In this document: positions 26,420 through 35,645 of the stretch, piece after piece
Layout of the letters: each line of letters starts with the position of its first letter
Numbering within the stretch: the stretch's first letter is position 1
NCBI RefSeq assembly: GCF_016900895.1
Contig: NZ_JAFEUN010000016.1
Span: forward strand, 1 to 51,062
Length of the DNA: 51,062 nt
Direction: 5' to 3'
Source: Parashewanella hymeniacidonis
GTDB lineage: Bacteria; Pseudomonadota; Gammaproteobacteria; Enterobacterales; Shewanellaceae
The notes under the pieces: model-generated
Told to the model about the DNA's origin: nothing
The model's database searches: none
The model's input: only the letters and a program-made list of their open reading frames with translations
Translations under genes and position numbers: made by a program

Positions 26420-28187
26420 CAATGGCATCTTTAACAATTCAAGTGGTGGACTATTTAGTTCTGAACCTGAAATTCTACCTGTTGAAAAAGCCTTTGATTT
26501 CGAAGCGAACCAACAGGGAAACAAGCTTAAATTAAGTTGGGTCATTGCCGACGGATACTACATGTATAAAGGCAAACTCAAGTTTAAGGCTGATGGCGCA
26601 ACTTTGGGTGAAATAGCCTTACCAAAAGGAAAAATTCATCATGATGAGTATTTTGGTGAGCAAGAAGTTTATACCAGTTTTATCGAATTTCCGATAAGTC
26701 TAAAAGAAGCGAAAGCAGGCAGTACTTTCACAGTTACTTTTATGGGCTGTGCAGAAGGCAAACTTTGTTACCCTCCAACCAAGCGAGTCGTTAAATTAAC
26801 TCAGGTAGATGCTAGTACCGCAACGGCTGATGACTCAACGACTAGTGACAAAGCATCAACTGCGGAGAAAAAACAAGCACCAATTACACAGCAAGATAAG
26901 CTGTCGCAAATGCTTTCGAACAACAGCTTGTTAATCACGTTATTAATCTTCTTCGGCTTAGGCATTGGTCTCGCACTCACACCATGTGTATTTCCTATGT
27001 ACCCTATTTTGTCCGGGATCATTGTCGGACAAGGTGAAAAGCTTTCTGTAGGTAAAGGCTTTGCATTAGCGATGACCTATGTTCAAGGTATGGCTATCAC
27101 CTACTCTGTTTTAGGGTTAATTGTTGCTTCTGCAGGTTTAAAGTATCAAGCTGCGCTGCAAAGCCCTGTGATATTACTGATTCTTGCCGCATTATTTGTG
27201 GTATTAAGCTTATCTATGTTTGGCTTGTATGATTTAAAGCTACCGGCCAAATGGCAAGATAAAATGAACAATGCGTCCAATACCCAAAAAGGTGGTAATT
27301 TCATTGGCGTATTTGTAATGGGTGCCATTTCAGGTTTAGTGGCTTCTCCTTGTACCTCGGCGCCGCTTTCTGGTGTATTAATCTACATTGCCCAGTCTGG
27401 CGATTTAGTACTGGGTTTCTTAGCACTATACATTCTAAGTATGGGCATGGGTGTTCCATTGCTTATCATGGGCGCTTCTGGTGGTAAGTTATTGCCAAGA
27501 GCAGGCGGTTGGATGGAAATCGTTAAGACGGTATTTGGTTTCCTTCTCATCGCAGTATCAATCATGATGATAGGCCGTATTTGGACAGGCGTTGTGTCCG
27601 ATGTGTTATGGGCTATTTGGGGTGTGGCACTGACTGGTTACCTAATACATCAAAATAAGAAAACTGAGTTTAACTGGAAACAAACCGTTCGCTCAGTTCT
27701 ACTCACTGGTGCTTTACTTGGTAGTTTTTCTTACGGCTTTATGTCAATGATGGAAACGTTAGGTTTTCAAGCTCCAAAAGCGGAACGAGCACAAGTTGCT
27801 GATGGTAGTGAGCCTCAACAGCAGCAAGGTTTTAAACGTGTTAAAACCTTGGCTGAACTGAACACTGAAGTCGCTAAAGCAAGTGCTCAAGGTAAAGTTG
27901 TGATGTTCGATTTATACGCTGACTGGTGTGTCGCATGTAAGGAGTTCGAACACATCACGTTTGCAGATAAAGACGTCGCAGCTCGCATGAACAACATGGT
28001 GCTTTTACAAGCCGATGTTACTAAAAATGATGATGATGATATCGAGTTGCTGGAACATTTCGATGTTCTCGGTTTACCAACAATTATGTTTTTCGATAAA
28101 CAAGGCAAGGTTACTGATCAATATCGTATAACCGGGTTTATGGGGCCTAAAGATTTTGGCGCTCACTTGGATTTGCTACTGAAGTAA
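26358..28187 (+). CDS. dsbD: Thiol:disulfide interchange protein DsbD
   Basis: A 609-residue inner-membrane reductant transporter that carries electrons from cytoplasmic thioredoxin to periplasmic DsbC, DsbG and cytochrome c maturation. A signal peptide (1-21) precedes an N-terminal domain with its cysteine pair in GCAEGKLCYPPTKR. The eight-helix core has Cys in TPCVFPMYPIL and SPCTSAPLSGV. The C-terminal thioredoxin-like domain has WCVAC at Cys524/Cys527. All three redox pairs are intact. The start at 26358 lies inside the cutA remnant and has little Shine-Dalgarno sequence, so translation may once have been coupled to cutA. No defect is seen. Confidence 0.94.
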   Translation: MKKLLSILLTSLVLLAPLAHSNGIFNNSSGGLFSSEPEILPVEKAFDFEANQQGNKLKLSWVIADGYYMYKGKLKFKADGATLGEIALPKGKIHHDEYFGEQEVYTSFIEFPISLKEAKAGSTFTVTFMGCAEGKLCYPPTKRVVKLTQVDASTATADDSTTSDKASTAEKKQAPITQQDKLSQMLSNNSLLITLLIFFGLGIGLALTPCVFPMYPILSGIIVGQGEKLSVGKGFALAMTYVQGMAITYSVLGLIVASAGLKYQAALQSPVILLILAALFVVLSLSMFGLYDLKLPAKWQDKMNNASNTQKGGNFIGVFVMGAISGLVASPCTSAPLSGVLIYIAQSGDLVLGFLALYILSMGMGVPLLIMGASGGKLLPRAGGWMEIVKTVFGFLLIAVSIMMIGRIWTGVVSDVLWAIWGVALTGYLIHQNKKTEFNWKQTVRSVLLTGALLGSFSYGFMSMMETLGFQAPKAERAQVADGSEPQQQQGFKRVKTLAELNTEVAKASAQGKVVMFDLYADWCVACKEFEHITFADKDVAARMNNMVLLQADVTKNDDDDIELLEHFDVLGLPTIMFFDKQGKVTDQYRITGFMGPKDFGAHLDLLLK

Positions 28188-28198
28188 ACACCAATTAT

Positions 28199-28230
28199 CC
28201 AGCTAGACTAATCACTCCGGTCTAGCTGGG
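28199..28230. terminator. Hairpin between dsbD and a convergent unknown gene
   Basis: CCAGCTAGAC pairs with GTCTAGCTGG across a 12-nt loop that contains the stop codon of the minus-strand gene. No clear T-run follows on either strand, so this may be a weak or Rho-assisted terminator. Confidence 0.5.
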
Positions 28231-28778
28231 TTAGGGGCATCAATATTAAGTCTGCTGATATAACGCTGTCTAATTCTCAAGTCAGCTTTACTACCTTGTG
28301 TATTATTTATATATTCTTTACTTATAAGCTGAGCTTGTTCTGAACGTTGAGCTTCTTTTTCTTTCAACTCTTCACTTTCACTACCTTGTTTAGGTCTGCG
28401 ATGGGTTTGCACGTCTTCATTATTCGTTGTAAATACTGCACTTCCTTCCTTGCCATCAGAATCAACTTCGGCAAGCCCTACTGTAGCTTTAGCAAATGCT
28501 GCAGATGTATCTCGAACACTTGTGGAAGTATAAAGTGCAAATTTTTTCATTTTACCGCCAGCTGAAAAAACAACGCTTGATAAATTTTCGAACAGATGAA
28601 ACTTCGAAGCTCTTTGATGACACTTTGGTGCCCCATCACTTACTGCGAATGCAGAGCCCCCTTCATCAGTGATACTAGTCCCTTTTTGACTCCCAAAGTC
28701 TTCAAGTTGTGTACCTTCAGGAACTGATTGTTTCTCATAGTGAAACTGCGGATTCAACAATTGATAAGGTAACGCCAT
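28212..28778 (-). CDS. Hypothetical hydrophilic protein, effector-sized
   Basis: A 188-residue protein of unknown family. It has no signal peptide and no membrane segment, is rich in Ser, Gly, Glu and Lys, and looks partly disordered. A short Ala/Val-containing central section (VRDTSAAFAKATVGLAEVD) is followed by a strongly charged region (EELKEKEAQRSEQAQLI) and a basic C-terminus. It sits between dsbD and purC with only a weak ribosome site. It could be a secreted effector, a lineage-specific protein or a poorly conserved accessory gene; no function can be assigned. Confidence 0.55.
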   Translation of the reverse strand: MALPYQLLNPQFHYEKQSVPEGTQLEDFGSQKGTSITDEGGSAFAVSDGAPKCHQRASKFHLFENLSSVVFSAGGKMKKFALYTSTSVRDTSAAFAKATVGLAEVDSDGKEGSAVFTTNNEDVQTHRRPKQGSESEELKEKEAQRSEQAQLISKEYINNTQGSKADLRIRQRYISRLNIDAPNPARPE

Positions 28779-28862
28779 AGTTTTAACCTGTTAATAACGA
28801 TAAAAACATTATAAACATGGAATTATTAAGATGTTACAAAGATAAACGTTATTTAATTTAGA

Positions 28863-28897
28863 GGTAATCCACATTTTAAATTTAATGCAGATTACCT
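28863..28897. terminator. Imperfect hairpin after purC
   Basis: GGTAATCCACATT (28863-28875) pairs with AATGCAGATTACC (28884-28896), two mismatches in 13, around an A/T loop. TTTT follows on the plus strand. It lies 11 bp past the purC stop and may end that transcript or protect its 3' end. Confidence 0.4.
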
Positions 28898-28907
28898 TTT
28901 CAGAGGA

Positions 28908-30008
28908 TTAATCAACTAAATGATAATTTTTTAATACTGAAATAAGCTCTAGCCTTGGATTTTCTGAAATCTCAATTTTTTTACCTGTCGCTTTTTCTGA
29001 AATTCCTATATAAGTTTTAGAAACATTCATCATTTCTTCTAATGGCAAAGCATTGTCTCTAGCTAACGCTTCTCGTTCGGGCATACGGTTCTTATTAAGC
29101 AGAACATCAGGATCAGGGAAGTAATTAAGCAGCATCTGACGGAAGCCTTCTTTCGAATTCTCAATGACTCGACCATCACGATAAGCTGCACCATCCCAAA
29201 TTCTTGACGAATCAGGTGTACCTACTTCATCCATATAGATTAATTTTGAATTGCCCTGCTTGTCCGTCACGTAACCAAATTCAAACTTTGTATCGACAAA
29301 GATTTGATCGTGAGTGGCTAATTTGTCAGAAATCAGGTTAAAACCATCTTTCAGCAATGTCTCATAAAGATCGATATCCGCTTTTGATTCAAAGCCAAAA
29401 GCTTCAAAGTTGTCTTCAATATTCTTTCGAGAAACATTTACATCATCTTGTGCTGGCACACCTGGGATACCATTTAGAATACCTTTCGTAGATGGTGTGA
29501 TCAGTAATTCAGGTAATTTTTGATTCTTTTTCAGCCCTTCAGATAAACGAATGCCACAAAATTCTCGTTCACCTTTTTCATAAGCTCTCCACATCGAGCC
29601 TGTAATGTATTGACGACAGATAGCTTCAACCATTACAGGTCTGGCTTTTTGTACAATCCATACCAGTGGATGTGGTACATCTAAAATATGGCTATCTGCA
29701 AGTCCTTGCTCTTTAAAACAATCAAACCAGTAATTTGAAATGGTGTTTAACGCTGCACCTTTTCCTGGAATACCATTTAACCCTTGCTCACCATGAAAAA
29801 TACAATCGAAAGCTGAGATACGGTCGCTGATCACCATTACCGCAAGCGGGGTATCATCCTCTACCGGGTAGCCTTTTTCTTTTATCAAACGGCGGCTATC
29901 AGTATCCGTTAACCAATAAACGCTTCGCACTTTACCACTATGTACTGGTTTATCAGTGCGAATAGGAAGATCATCATTTACAGCAAGAACAGAATCAGCA
30001 AGACTCAT
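28908..30008 (-). CDS. purC: Phosphoribosylaminoimidazole-succinocarboxamide synthase
   Basis: A 366-residue enzyme of purine synthesis that joins aspartate to CAIR using ATP, giving SAICAR. Family motifs are visible: [11 protein letters not shown] (nucleotide-binding start), [34 protein letters not shown], and [14 protein letters not shown]. It is longer than the E. coli protein (237) and belongs to the 360-370-residue form typical of Vibrio and Shewanella. It stands alone, preceded by a 234-bp gap that also contains the divergent arsR promoter region. A GAAGGA ribosome site lies slightly far from the ATG. Confidence 0.93.
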   Translation of the reverse strand: MSLADSVLAVNDDLPIRTDKPVHSGKVRSVYWLTDTDSRRLIKEKGYPVEDDTPLAVMVISDRISAFDCIFHGEQGLNGIPGKGAALNTISNYWFDCFKEQGLADSHILDVPHPLVWIVQKARPVMVEAICRQYITGSMWRAYEKGEREFCGIRLSEGLKKNQKLPELLITPSTKGILNGIPGVPAQDDVNVSRKNIEDNFEAFGFESKADIDLYETLLKDGFNLISDKLATHDQIFVDTKFEFGYVTDKQGNSKLIYMDEVGTPDSSRIWDGAAYRDGRVIENSKEGFRQMLLNYFPDPDVLLNKNRMPEREALARDNALPLEEMMNVSKTYIGISEKATGKKIEISENPRLELISVLKNYHLVD

Positions 30009-30185
30009 CTCAGAGTTTTCCTTCAGGTAGGGTAATTTATTTTTTATTTATTTTCATAAGGTTATATTTAATTATTGTTAAAACACTCCTTTAAAAATGC
30101 TTTAAATTTTCGTTATTAGTCAAATATCTAACCTAAAAAATTGACCAATATCTTACGTCTAATTGAAGTAGTAATCTAGTGATTT

Positions 30186-30200
30186 ACATATATGCTTTTT
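30186..30200. promoter_or_regulatory. Candidate ArsR operator
   Basis: ACATATATGCTTTTT lies about 45 bp before arsR and resembles the CATATATGTTTTT core of the E. coli ars operator as I recall it. A/T-rich -10-like sequence (TATATACT) follows at about 30203. Tentative. Confidence 0.4.
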
Positions 30201-30242
30201 AATATATACTATTTTTGAGATATTTACTGGGAGATCATTTTT

Positions 30243-30584
30243 ATGGATTCATTAAGCTTATTTAAAGCACTTTCTGACCAAACTCGTTTAACGAGTGTTG
30301 TGCTCATCCACTCTCAGCAAGAACTGTGCGTTTGCGAACTTATGGTTGGACTGGATGAAATCCAGCCTAAGGTTTCACGTCACCTTGCACTATTAAAAAA
30401 ACAAGGTGTGTTATGTGGTCGAAAACAAGGGCAATGGGTCTTTTACTTCCTCAACCCTGAATTGCCAGCCTGGTTTATCCAAATGCTCGATCAACTCGTT
30501 TTAGAACCACAAAATTATCAAGCTGCATTAGACAGATTAAACAAAATGGGTGACCGACCTCTACGTCAAACCCAATGTTGTTAA
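30243..30584 (+). CDS. arsR: ArsR-family arsenite-responsive repressor
   Basis: A 113-residue winged-helix repressor. Cys29 and Cys31 in ELCVCELM form the arsenite-sensing pair at the start of the DNA-binding helix region, followed by QPKVSRHLALLKKQGVL (recognition helix) and the wing GRKQGQWVFYFL. The C-terminus ends QCC, possibly a further thiol ligand. Arsenite binding releases it from DNA and induces the operon. GGAG precedes the ATG. It is followed after 25 bp by the GAPDH-like gene and then arsJ, so the three form one operon controlled by this protein. Confidence 0.92.
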   Translation: MDSLSLFKALSDQTRLTSVVLIHSQQELCVCELMVGLDEIQPKVSRHLALLKKQGVLCGRKQGQWVFYFLNPELPAWFIQMLDQLVLEPQNYQAALDRLNKMGDRPLRQTQCC

Positions 30585-30609
30585 TTTATTTTTTTATTAG
30601 GAAATTGTT

Positions 30610-31617
30610 ATGACAATTAGAGTTGGTATTAATGGCTTTGGCCGCATGGGTCGCTTAGTTTTACGCTCAGCATGGCAGTGGGAGAATATTGAGTTTGTGC
30701 AACTCAATGACCCACAAGGTAATGCTGAAACCTTTGCACATTTAATGCAGTTTGATTCTGTACACGGTATCTGGAATGAAACGGTTACAGCAGAAAACAA
30801 CTGTATCTTAGTTAACGACAAGTCTATGCGTTTTACACAAAACACAGCGATTGCCGAAACAGATTGGTCTGAATGTGATGTCGTTATTGAAGCCTCTGGT
30901 GTAATGAAAGACAAGCAAAAACTGCAAGCTTACCTCGATCAAGGCGTTAAACGTGTCCTCGTTACAGCTCCAGTAAAACAAGAAGGTGTTCTCAACGTCG
31001 TGATGGGTGTTAACCACCACCTCTACAACCCTGACGAACACAGAATCGTCACCGCAGCATCATGTACAACAAACTGTTTAGCCCCAGTAGTCAAAGTACT
31101 GCATGAGAGTATTGGAATTGAACATGGCTCAATGACTACAATTCATGACATTACTAATACGCAAACTATCTTAGACGCTCCACATAAAGATCTTCGTCGT
31201 GCACGCGCTTGTGGAATGAGTTTGATCCCCACAACTACTGGTAGTGCAACGGCCATTACTCATATTTTCCCTGAGTTGAAAGGCAAGCTAAATGGCCATG
31301 CTATTCGTGTACCCTTAGCCAATGCGTCGATTACTGATTGTGTGTTCGAGATGAAACGCCCTGTTACAGCTGAAGAAATCAATCAACTGCTTACTGATGC
31401 CGCTGATGGCGAACTTGCAGGCGTGCTAGGGGTTGAGACTCGCCCACTGGTCTCTATCGATTATAAAACGGATCCCCGTTCAGCCATTGTTGATGCTATG
31501 TCGACCATGATCATCAATGACACTCAAGCTAAACTGTATGTTTGGTATGACAACGAGTGGGGCTACGCTAACCGTACGGCAGAGTTAGCACGCATGATTG
31601 GCGAAATGGATAAATAG
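30610..31617 (+). CDS. ArsJ-associated glyceraldehyde-3-phosphate dehydrogenase
   Basis: A 335-residue GAPDH with the NAD-binding start [10 protein letters not shown], the catalytic Cys152 in ASCTTNC, and the C-terminal [11 protein letters not shown]. Its place between arsR and arsJ marks it as the arsenate-detoxifying type: it uses arsenate in place of phosphate to form 1-arseno-3-phosphoglycerate, which ArsJ exports. It is distinct from the glycolytic enzyme by context, not by any residue I can name. Spacing to arsJ is 11 bp. A short AGGAAA ribosome site precedes the ATG. Confidence 0.9.
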   Translation: MTIRVGINGFGRMGRLVLRSAWQWENIEFVQLNDPQGNAETFAHLMQFDSVHGIWNETVTAENNCILVNDKSMRFTQNTAIAETDWSECDVVIEASGVMKDKQKLQAYLDQGVKRVLVTAPVKQEGVLNVVMGVNHHLYNPDEHRIVTAASCTTNCLAPVVKVLHESIGIEHGSMTTIHDITNTQTILDAPHKDLRRARACGMSLIPTTTGSATAITHIFPELKGKLNGHAIRVPLANASITDCVFEMKRPVTAEEINQLLTDAADGELAGVLGVETRPLVSIDYKTDPRSAIVDAMSTMIINDTQAKLYVWYDNEWGYANRTAELARMIGEMDK

Positions 31618-31628
31618 GGAAATACCCC

Positions 31629-32867
31629 ATGCTGGCTGCAATTAAATCCTTACCTGAATCAGTAAAGCAATATCTGATTATCACTGGAAATTATTGGTGC
31701 TTTACCCTAACCGACGGCGCTTTGCGTATGTTAGTGGTACTGCATTTTCACCAGCTGGGTTACTCACCACTCGAAATCGCCATGTTGTTTTTGTTCTACG
31801 AATTTTTTGGTGTCGTTACCAATTTAGTTGGCGGCTATCTAGGTGCAAAGCTTGGTTTGAATCGCACCATGAATATTGGTTTGGCTCTACAAGTGTTCGC
31901 TTTACTCATGCTCACTTTTCCAGCGGAACTATTGCCAAGTGTTATCGCAGGTATTCCTTGGGTGATGGCCGCACAAGCATTTTCGGGTATTGCGAAAGAT
32001 CTGAATAAAATGAGTGCTAAAAGTGCAATTAAAACCTTGATTCCGGCCAATGCACAAGGAAAGCTCTATCAATGGGTGGCACTGTTAACTGGCTCTAAAA
32101 ATGCACTCAAAGGCATAGGCTTCTTTTTAGGTGGATTATTGCTGACTGTGCTTGGCTATCAAGATGCTTTGTTTGCAATGGCCATAGCGTTAGCCGTCGT
32201 GTGGGTATTCAGTATTGTAATGCTCAAGCAAGAGCTCGGTAAATCTAAAGCAAAGCCTAAGTTTAAGGATCTGTTTTCTAAAAGCCGTGAAATCAATTTA
32301 CTGTCTGCTGCTCGTCTATGCTTATTTGCCTCTCGGGATGTTTGGTTTGTGGTTGCTCTACCGGTTTATTTAGCAGTAACGTTAAATTGGACAGATTGGG
32401 AAGTCGGTTCTTTTATGGCTTTGTGGGTCATCGGTTACGGTATTGTACAAGCATTAGCACCTAAGGTTACCGGCAAAGAACAAGGTCAAGCACCAACAGC
32501 AAAAGCCGCTATTTTCTGGTTAATACCTCTATCCGTTATCCCAGCTTTGATCGCATTAGGGATTGGTAACTCGACTCAACTTACCTTGATTATTGTCTCA
32601 GGATTACTGATTTTCGGTGCTTTGTTCGCAGTAAATTCATCACTACACAGTTATCTGATTGTTAGTTATGCCAAAGCCGATGGCGTGTCGTTAGATGTTG
32701 GTTTTTACTATATGGCTAATGCTATGGGAAGGTTGATCGGCACAGTGCTCTCTGGGTGGATTTACCAAGTTTATGGGTTAGAGGCTTGTTTGTGGTTTTC
32801 TAGTGCACTATTAGCAATTGCATTTCTGGTTTCTCTAAAGCTCCCATACAAGGTTACAAATCAATAG
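31629..32867 (+). CDS. arsJ: Organoarsenical efflux MFS transporter ArsJ
   Basis: A 412-residue MFS transporter with about 11-12 hydrophobic segments. The N-terminus QYLIITGNYWCFTLTDGALRMLVVLHFHQLGYSPLEIAMLF and the loop GYLGAKLGLNRTMNIG are typical of ArsJ. It pumps 1-arseno-3-phosphoglycerate out, where it falls apart to arsenate. Together with the GAPDH it gives arsenate resistance without an arsC reductase. AGGGAAATACC precedes the ATG. Its place as the last gene of the arsR operon strongly supports the name. Confidence 0.9.
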   Translation: MLAAIKSLPESVKQYLIITGNYWCFTLTDGALRMLVVLHFHQLGYSPLEIAMLFLFYEFFGVVTNLVGGYLGAKLGLNRTMNIGLALQVFALLMLTFPAELLPSVIAGIPWVMAAQAFSGIAKDLNKMSAKSAIKTLIPANAQGKLYQWVALLTGSKNALKGIGFFLGGLLLTVLGYQDALFAMAIALAVVWVFSIVMLKQELGKSKAKPKFKDLFSKSREINLLSAARLCLFASRDVWFVVALPVYLAVTLNWTDWEVGSFMALWVIGYGIVQALAPKVTGKEQGQAPTAKAAIFWLIPLSVIPALIALGIGNSTQLTLIIVSGLLIFGALFAVNSSLHSYLIVSYAKADGVSLDVGFYYMANAMGRLIGTVLSGWIYQVYGLEACLWFSSALLAIAFLVSLKLPYKVTNQ

Positions 32868-32888
32868 CAGAATATAAAACGGGAGAAG

Positions 32889-33230
32889 TTAACACTTATC
32901 CCGCCAACTAATATAAATACAGTCAAAAATTGCCATTAACCAACAAGCAATCAAAACTTTTAATCCCATTGATGCTGACAGTAAAATATCTTGATAAACA
33001 CTTTGGTGGATGAGCTGCATAATTTTAGCGGGATCGAGAGGGATGCTTCCAGCGACGATTTCATTAGCTATTTTATTGGCGATTTCCATGATTTTTTGCA
33101 TCAATAAAGCAAAAGCACCAACTGTAACAATGATATAAACCCAACCACGAAGCCGCTGCTTTAAAATAAAGTGCCCAGAACCTGGAAATACAAAGGCTGA
33201 AAATAAGAGTGCTTTTGTTGATGGTTTCAT
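32889..33230 (-). CDS. Small membrane protein, unknown function
   Basis: A 113-residue protein with three likely membrane segments: LLFSAFVFPGSGHFIL, VYIIVTVGAFALLM and GLKVLIACWLMAIFDCIYI. The FPGSGHFILKQRLRGW start resembles small membrane proteins of the TM2/DUF type often annotated as hypothetical in Shewanella and Vibrio. It is convergent with arsJ and followed upstream by the deaD terminator. No function can be assigned; the reading frame and hydrophobic pattern make it a credible gene. Confidence 0.7.
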   Translation of the reverse strand: MKPSTKALLFSAFVFPGSGHFILKQRLRGWVYIIVTVGAFALLMQKIMEIANKIANEIVAGSIPLDPAKIMQLIHQSVYQDILLSASMGLKVLIACWLMAIFDCIYISWRDKC

Positions 33231-33291
33231 ATCGTTAACTGATTAAGCATGAATAATTCAATCTTAATATATGACAAACAATTAGCAAACA

Positions 33292-33312
33292 AAAAGGAGC
33301 CGAAGCTCCTTT
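33292..33312 (-). terminator. Intrinsic terminator of the DEAD-box helicase gene
   Basis: On the minus strand AAGGAGC-TTCG-GCTCCTT is followed by TTTG. The stable TTCG-type loop and the T-run make a convincing terminator 35-55 bp past the helicase stop. Confidence 0.75.
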
Positions 33313-33346
33313 ATGCAATACAGTGAATGCTAAAAAGCATCAAAAA

Positions 33347-35173
33347 TTAACTTTCTTGCTTTGGACGACGTGGTCGACGTTGCTCACCGCCTGAACGGTT
33401 TGAACGATTTCTGTCATTACCACGACGCTCACCGCCACCATTACCACGGCGATCATTACCACCACCGCTACGACGACGTGGAGGACGACTGTTGTTATCA
33501 GTAATCGCTTGCTCACCCGCTTCGCGAATGTTCAATTGACGTCCACATACACGCACTTTTTTCAGGTGCTGTAACACTTCTTTTGGCATGCTATCAGGTA
33601 GGTCAACCGTAGTAACGGCATCATATAAATGAATTTGACCAATGTAGCGACTGTCAATGTTTGCTTCATTCGCAATCGCACCAACAATATTTCCAACACC
33701 CACTTTGTTATCACGACCGACTTCAATCAAGTAACGACACATTTTAACGTCTGGGTTATCTTTAAGTGATTCCGCTGTGCCCATATTTTGTGGCATACGG
33801 CGGCCACCGTCACGTCCATCACGGCGTTTGTCACGACCATCACGAACACGCTCTTGCATTGCCGGTAATTGAAGAGGACGCTCTTCTTGCACTTTGTGCA
33901 ATAATGCTGCAGCCAATAAATCAGTATCAACTTCAAGTTGGTTGCACAGCTCTGCAACCGCTTCTTTCATGAAGTCTAAGTCGCCAGATAGCGTTTTAGC
34001 TACTTGCTCACCTAAACGAGAAAGACGTTTTTCAGCAACAATTTCAGGGCTCGGCACTGACATTGGTGCAATTCGGCTATTCGTTGCACGCTCAATGGTG
34101 CGTAACATACGCATCTCGCGATGTGTTACGAATAAGATAGCCATACCTTGACGTCCAGCACGGCCTGTACGACCAATACGGTGAACATACGCTTCTGTAT
34201 CGTAAGGAATATCATAGTTGATAACATGACCAATACGCTCAACATCAAGACCACGAGCTGCTACGTCAGTCGCAATAATGATGTCTAACTTACCTTTTTT
34301 AAGCTGATCAACGGCACGTTCACGCGCTTGTTGATTCATATCGCCATGTAAAGGTGAAGAAGCATAGCCACGAGCTTCTAGCTTTTCAGCAAGTTCAACA
34401 CAAGAATTACGAGTACGAACGAAGATGATGATCCCTTCGGTATTCTCAACTTCAAGTACACGTACTAAAGCTTCTAGCTTGTTATGTTGTGAAACTTGAA
34501 CAAAGCATTGCTCGATAGATTCAACCGTCGTATGGCTCGCTGCAATACTGATATAAGTTGGATCGTTCAAATGTTTGCTAGCAACACGTTTGATTTGCTC
34601 AGGCATAGTTGCCGAGAATAATGCAAGCTGACTGCCAGCAGGCTTATGATCTAATACCCATTCGATATCGTCAATGAAGCCCATTTTTAGCATTTCATCA
34701 GCTTCATCTAATACGAGTGCTTTTAAGCTATCAAGTTTAAGCGTACCACGACGCATGTGATCCATCACACGACCTGGTGTACCAACAATAACTTGTGGTC
34801 CACGCTTTAGATGTTGCAGCTGTTGCCCCATGCTTTGACCACCGTAAATTGGTAGTACATGGAAACCTTTCATATGTTTTGCATAGCTATTGAAAGCTTC
34901 TGCAACCTGAACAGCAAGTTCGCGCGTTGGCGCTAAAACTAAAATTTGAGGTGCATTCAGCTTTGGATTACAGCTGTTTAAAAGAGGGAGTGCGAAAGCA
35001 CCGGTTTTGCCGGTCCCCGTTTGCGCTTGACCAAGAATATCCTTGCCAGCCATTAGTGGCTCAATACTGGCAGATTGGATTGGAGTTGGTTTCTCGTAAC
35101 CTAAATCGTCAAGAGAACGCAATAATGACTCAGATAAACCGAGATCACTGAAAGTTTTTTCACTGGATGACAT
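33347..35173 (-). CDS. deaD: DEAD-box ATP-dependent RNA helicase DeaD/CsdA
   Basis: A 608-residue RNA helicase used in ribosome assembly and cold adaptation. The start at 35173 (MSSSEKTFSDLGLSESLL) has an AAGG nearby; 12 further upstream codons lack support. It has the Q-motif YEKPTPIQ, motif I AQTGTGKTGAF, DEAD in VLDEADEMLKMGF, SAT (LFSATMP), and HRIGRTGRAGR. A C-terminal RNA-binding domain (about 470-560, RYLIEVGRDNKVGVGNIVGAI) and an Arg/Gly-rich tail (RPPRRRSGGGNDRRGNGGGE) are typical of DeaD. It is a single-gene unit with its own terminator. Confidence 0.92.
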   Translation of the reverse strand: MSSSEKTFSDLGLSESLLRSLDDLGYEKPTPIQSASIEPLMAGKDILGQAQTGTGKTGAFALPLLNSCNPKLNAPQILVLAPTRELAVQVAEAFNSYAKHMKGFHVLPIYGGQSMGQQLQHLKRGPQVIVGTPGRVMDHMRRGTLKLDSLKALVLDEADEMLKMGFIDDIEWVLDHKPAGSQLALFSATMPEQIKRVASKHLNDPTYISIAASHTTVESIEQCFVQVSQHNKLEALVRVLEVENTEGIIIFVRTRNSCVELAEKLEARGYASSPLHGDMNQQARERAVDQLKKGKLDIIIATDVAARGLDVERIGHVINYDIPYDTEAYVHRIGRTGRAGRQGMAILFVTHREMRMLRTIERATNSRIAPMSVPSPEIVAEKRLSRLGEQVAKTLSGDLDFMKEAVAELCNQLEVDTDLLAAALLHKVQEERPLQLPAMQERVRDGRDKRRDGRDGGRRMPQNMGTAESLKDNPDVKMCRYLIEVGRDNKVGVGNIVGAIANEANIDSRYIGQIHLYDAVTTVDLPDSMPKEVLQHLKKVRVCGRQLNIREAGEQAITDNNSRPPRRRSGGGNDRRGNGGGERRGNDRNRSNRSGGEQRRPRRPKQES

Positions 35174-35379
35174 TGAGTTGTAGCCTTGTGGATGCACAGA
35201 AAAGTGCAAAGTAATTCACAGACAGAAAATCAACCCCGTGTCGATTTCCCGCACCGATAAGCGGCGTAGTATACCTCAAAGGCAAATAAATTACTATTGA
35301 TTAATAAGCAATGTATCAATACAAAGTTTATGACTTCATAAAAGACATATTATTTGGGTAAATAAAAATACTATGTGAC

Positions 35380-35645
35380 TAGGGCTGCATATCTTTCGTG
35401 ATTGTTTTTGCATTGATAAATTAGTTGTTTTATTCAAGGCAGATTTTTTGCGGTTTGGTTTCTCCAAATTAGCAAGCGATAACGATGAAGAAGTGACCCA
35501 TTTACGCTGTCTTCGGTGCTTTTGAGCATTCAATGCTCTGTGTTGTGATCAGTTTACTTAGATGGCTAAGCTCCACTGCTCACGCCTTGAACAGGTAAAT
35601 GCTCAAATAGCACAAAATTTAATCCTGAAAGATAAACAGCCCCTA
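35380..35645. mobile_element. MITE-like element D (same family as element B)
   Basis: The left end TAGGGCTGCATATCTTTC (35380) and the right end, whose complement reads TAGGGGCTGTTTATCTTTC (ending 35645), are imperfect inverted repeats. They share the TAGGGGCTGTT-ATCTTT pattern and the 266-bp size of element B. An internal inverted pair (GTGCTTTTGAGCAT near 35516 and its complement near 35601) suggests a fold. No transposase is present. Its right tip supplies the stop codon of the neighbouring minus-strand gene. It takes up most of the 469-bp gap after deaD. Confidence 0.6.
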
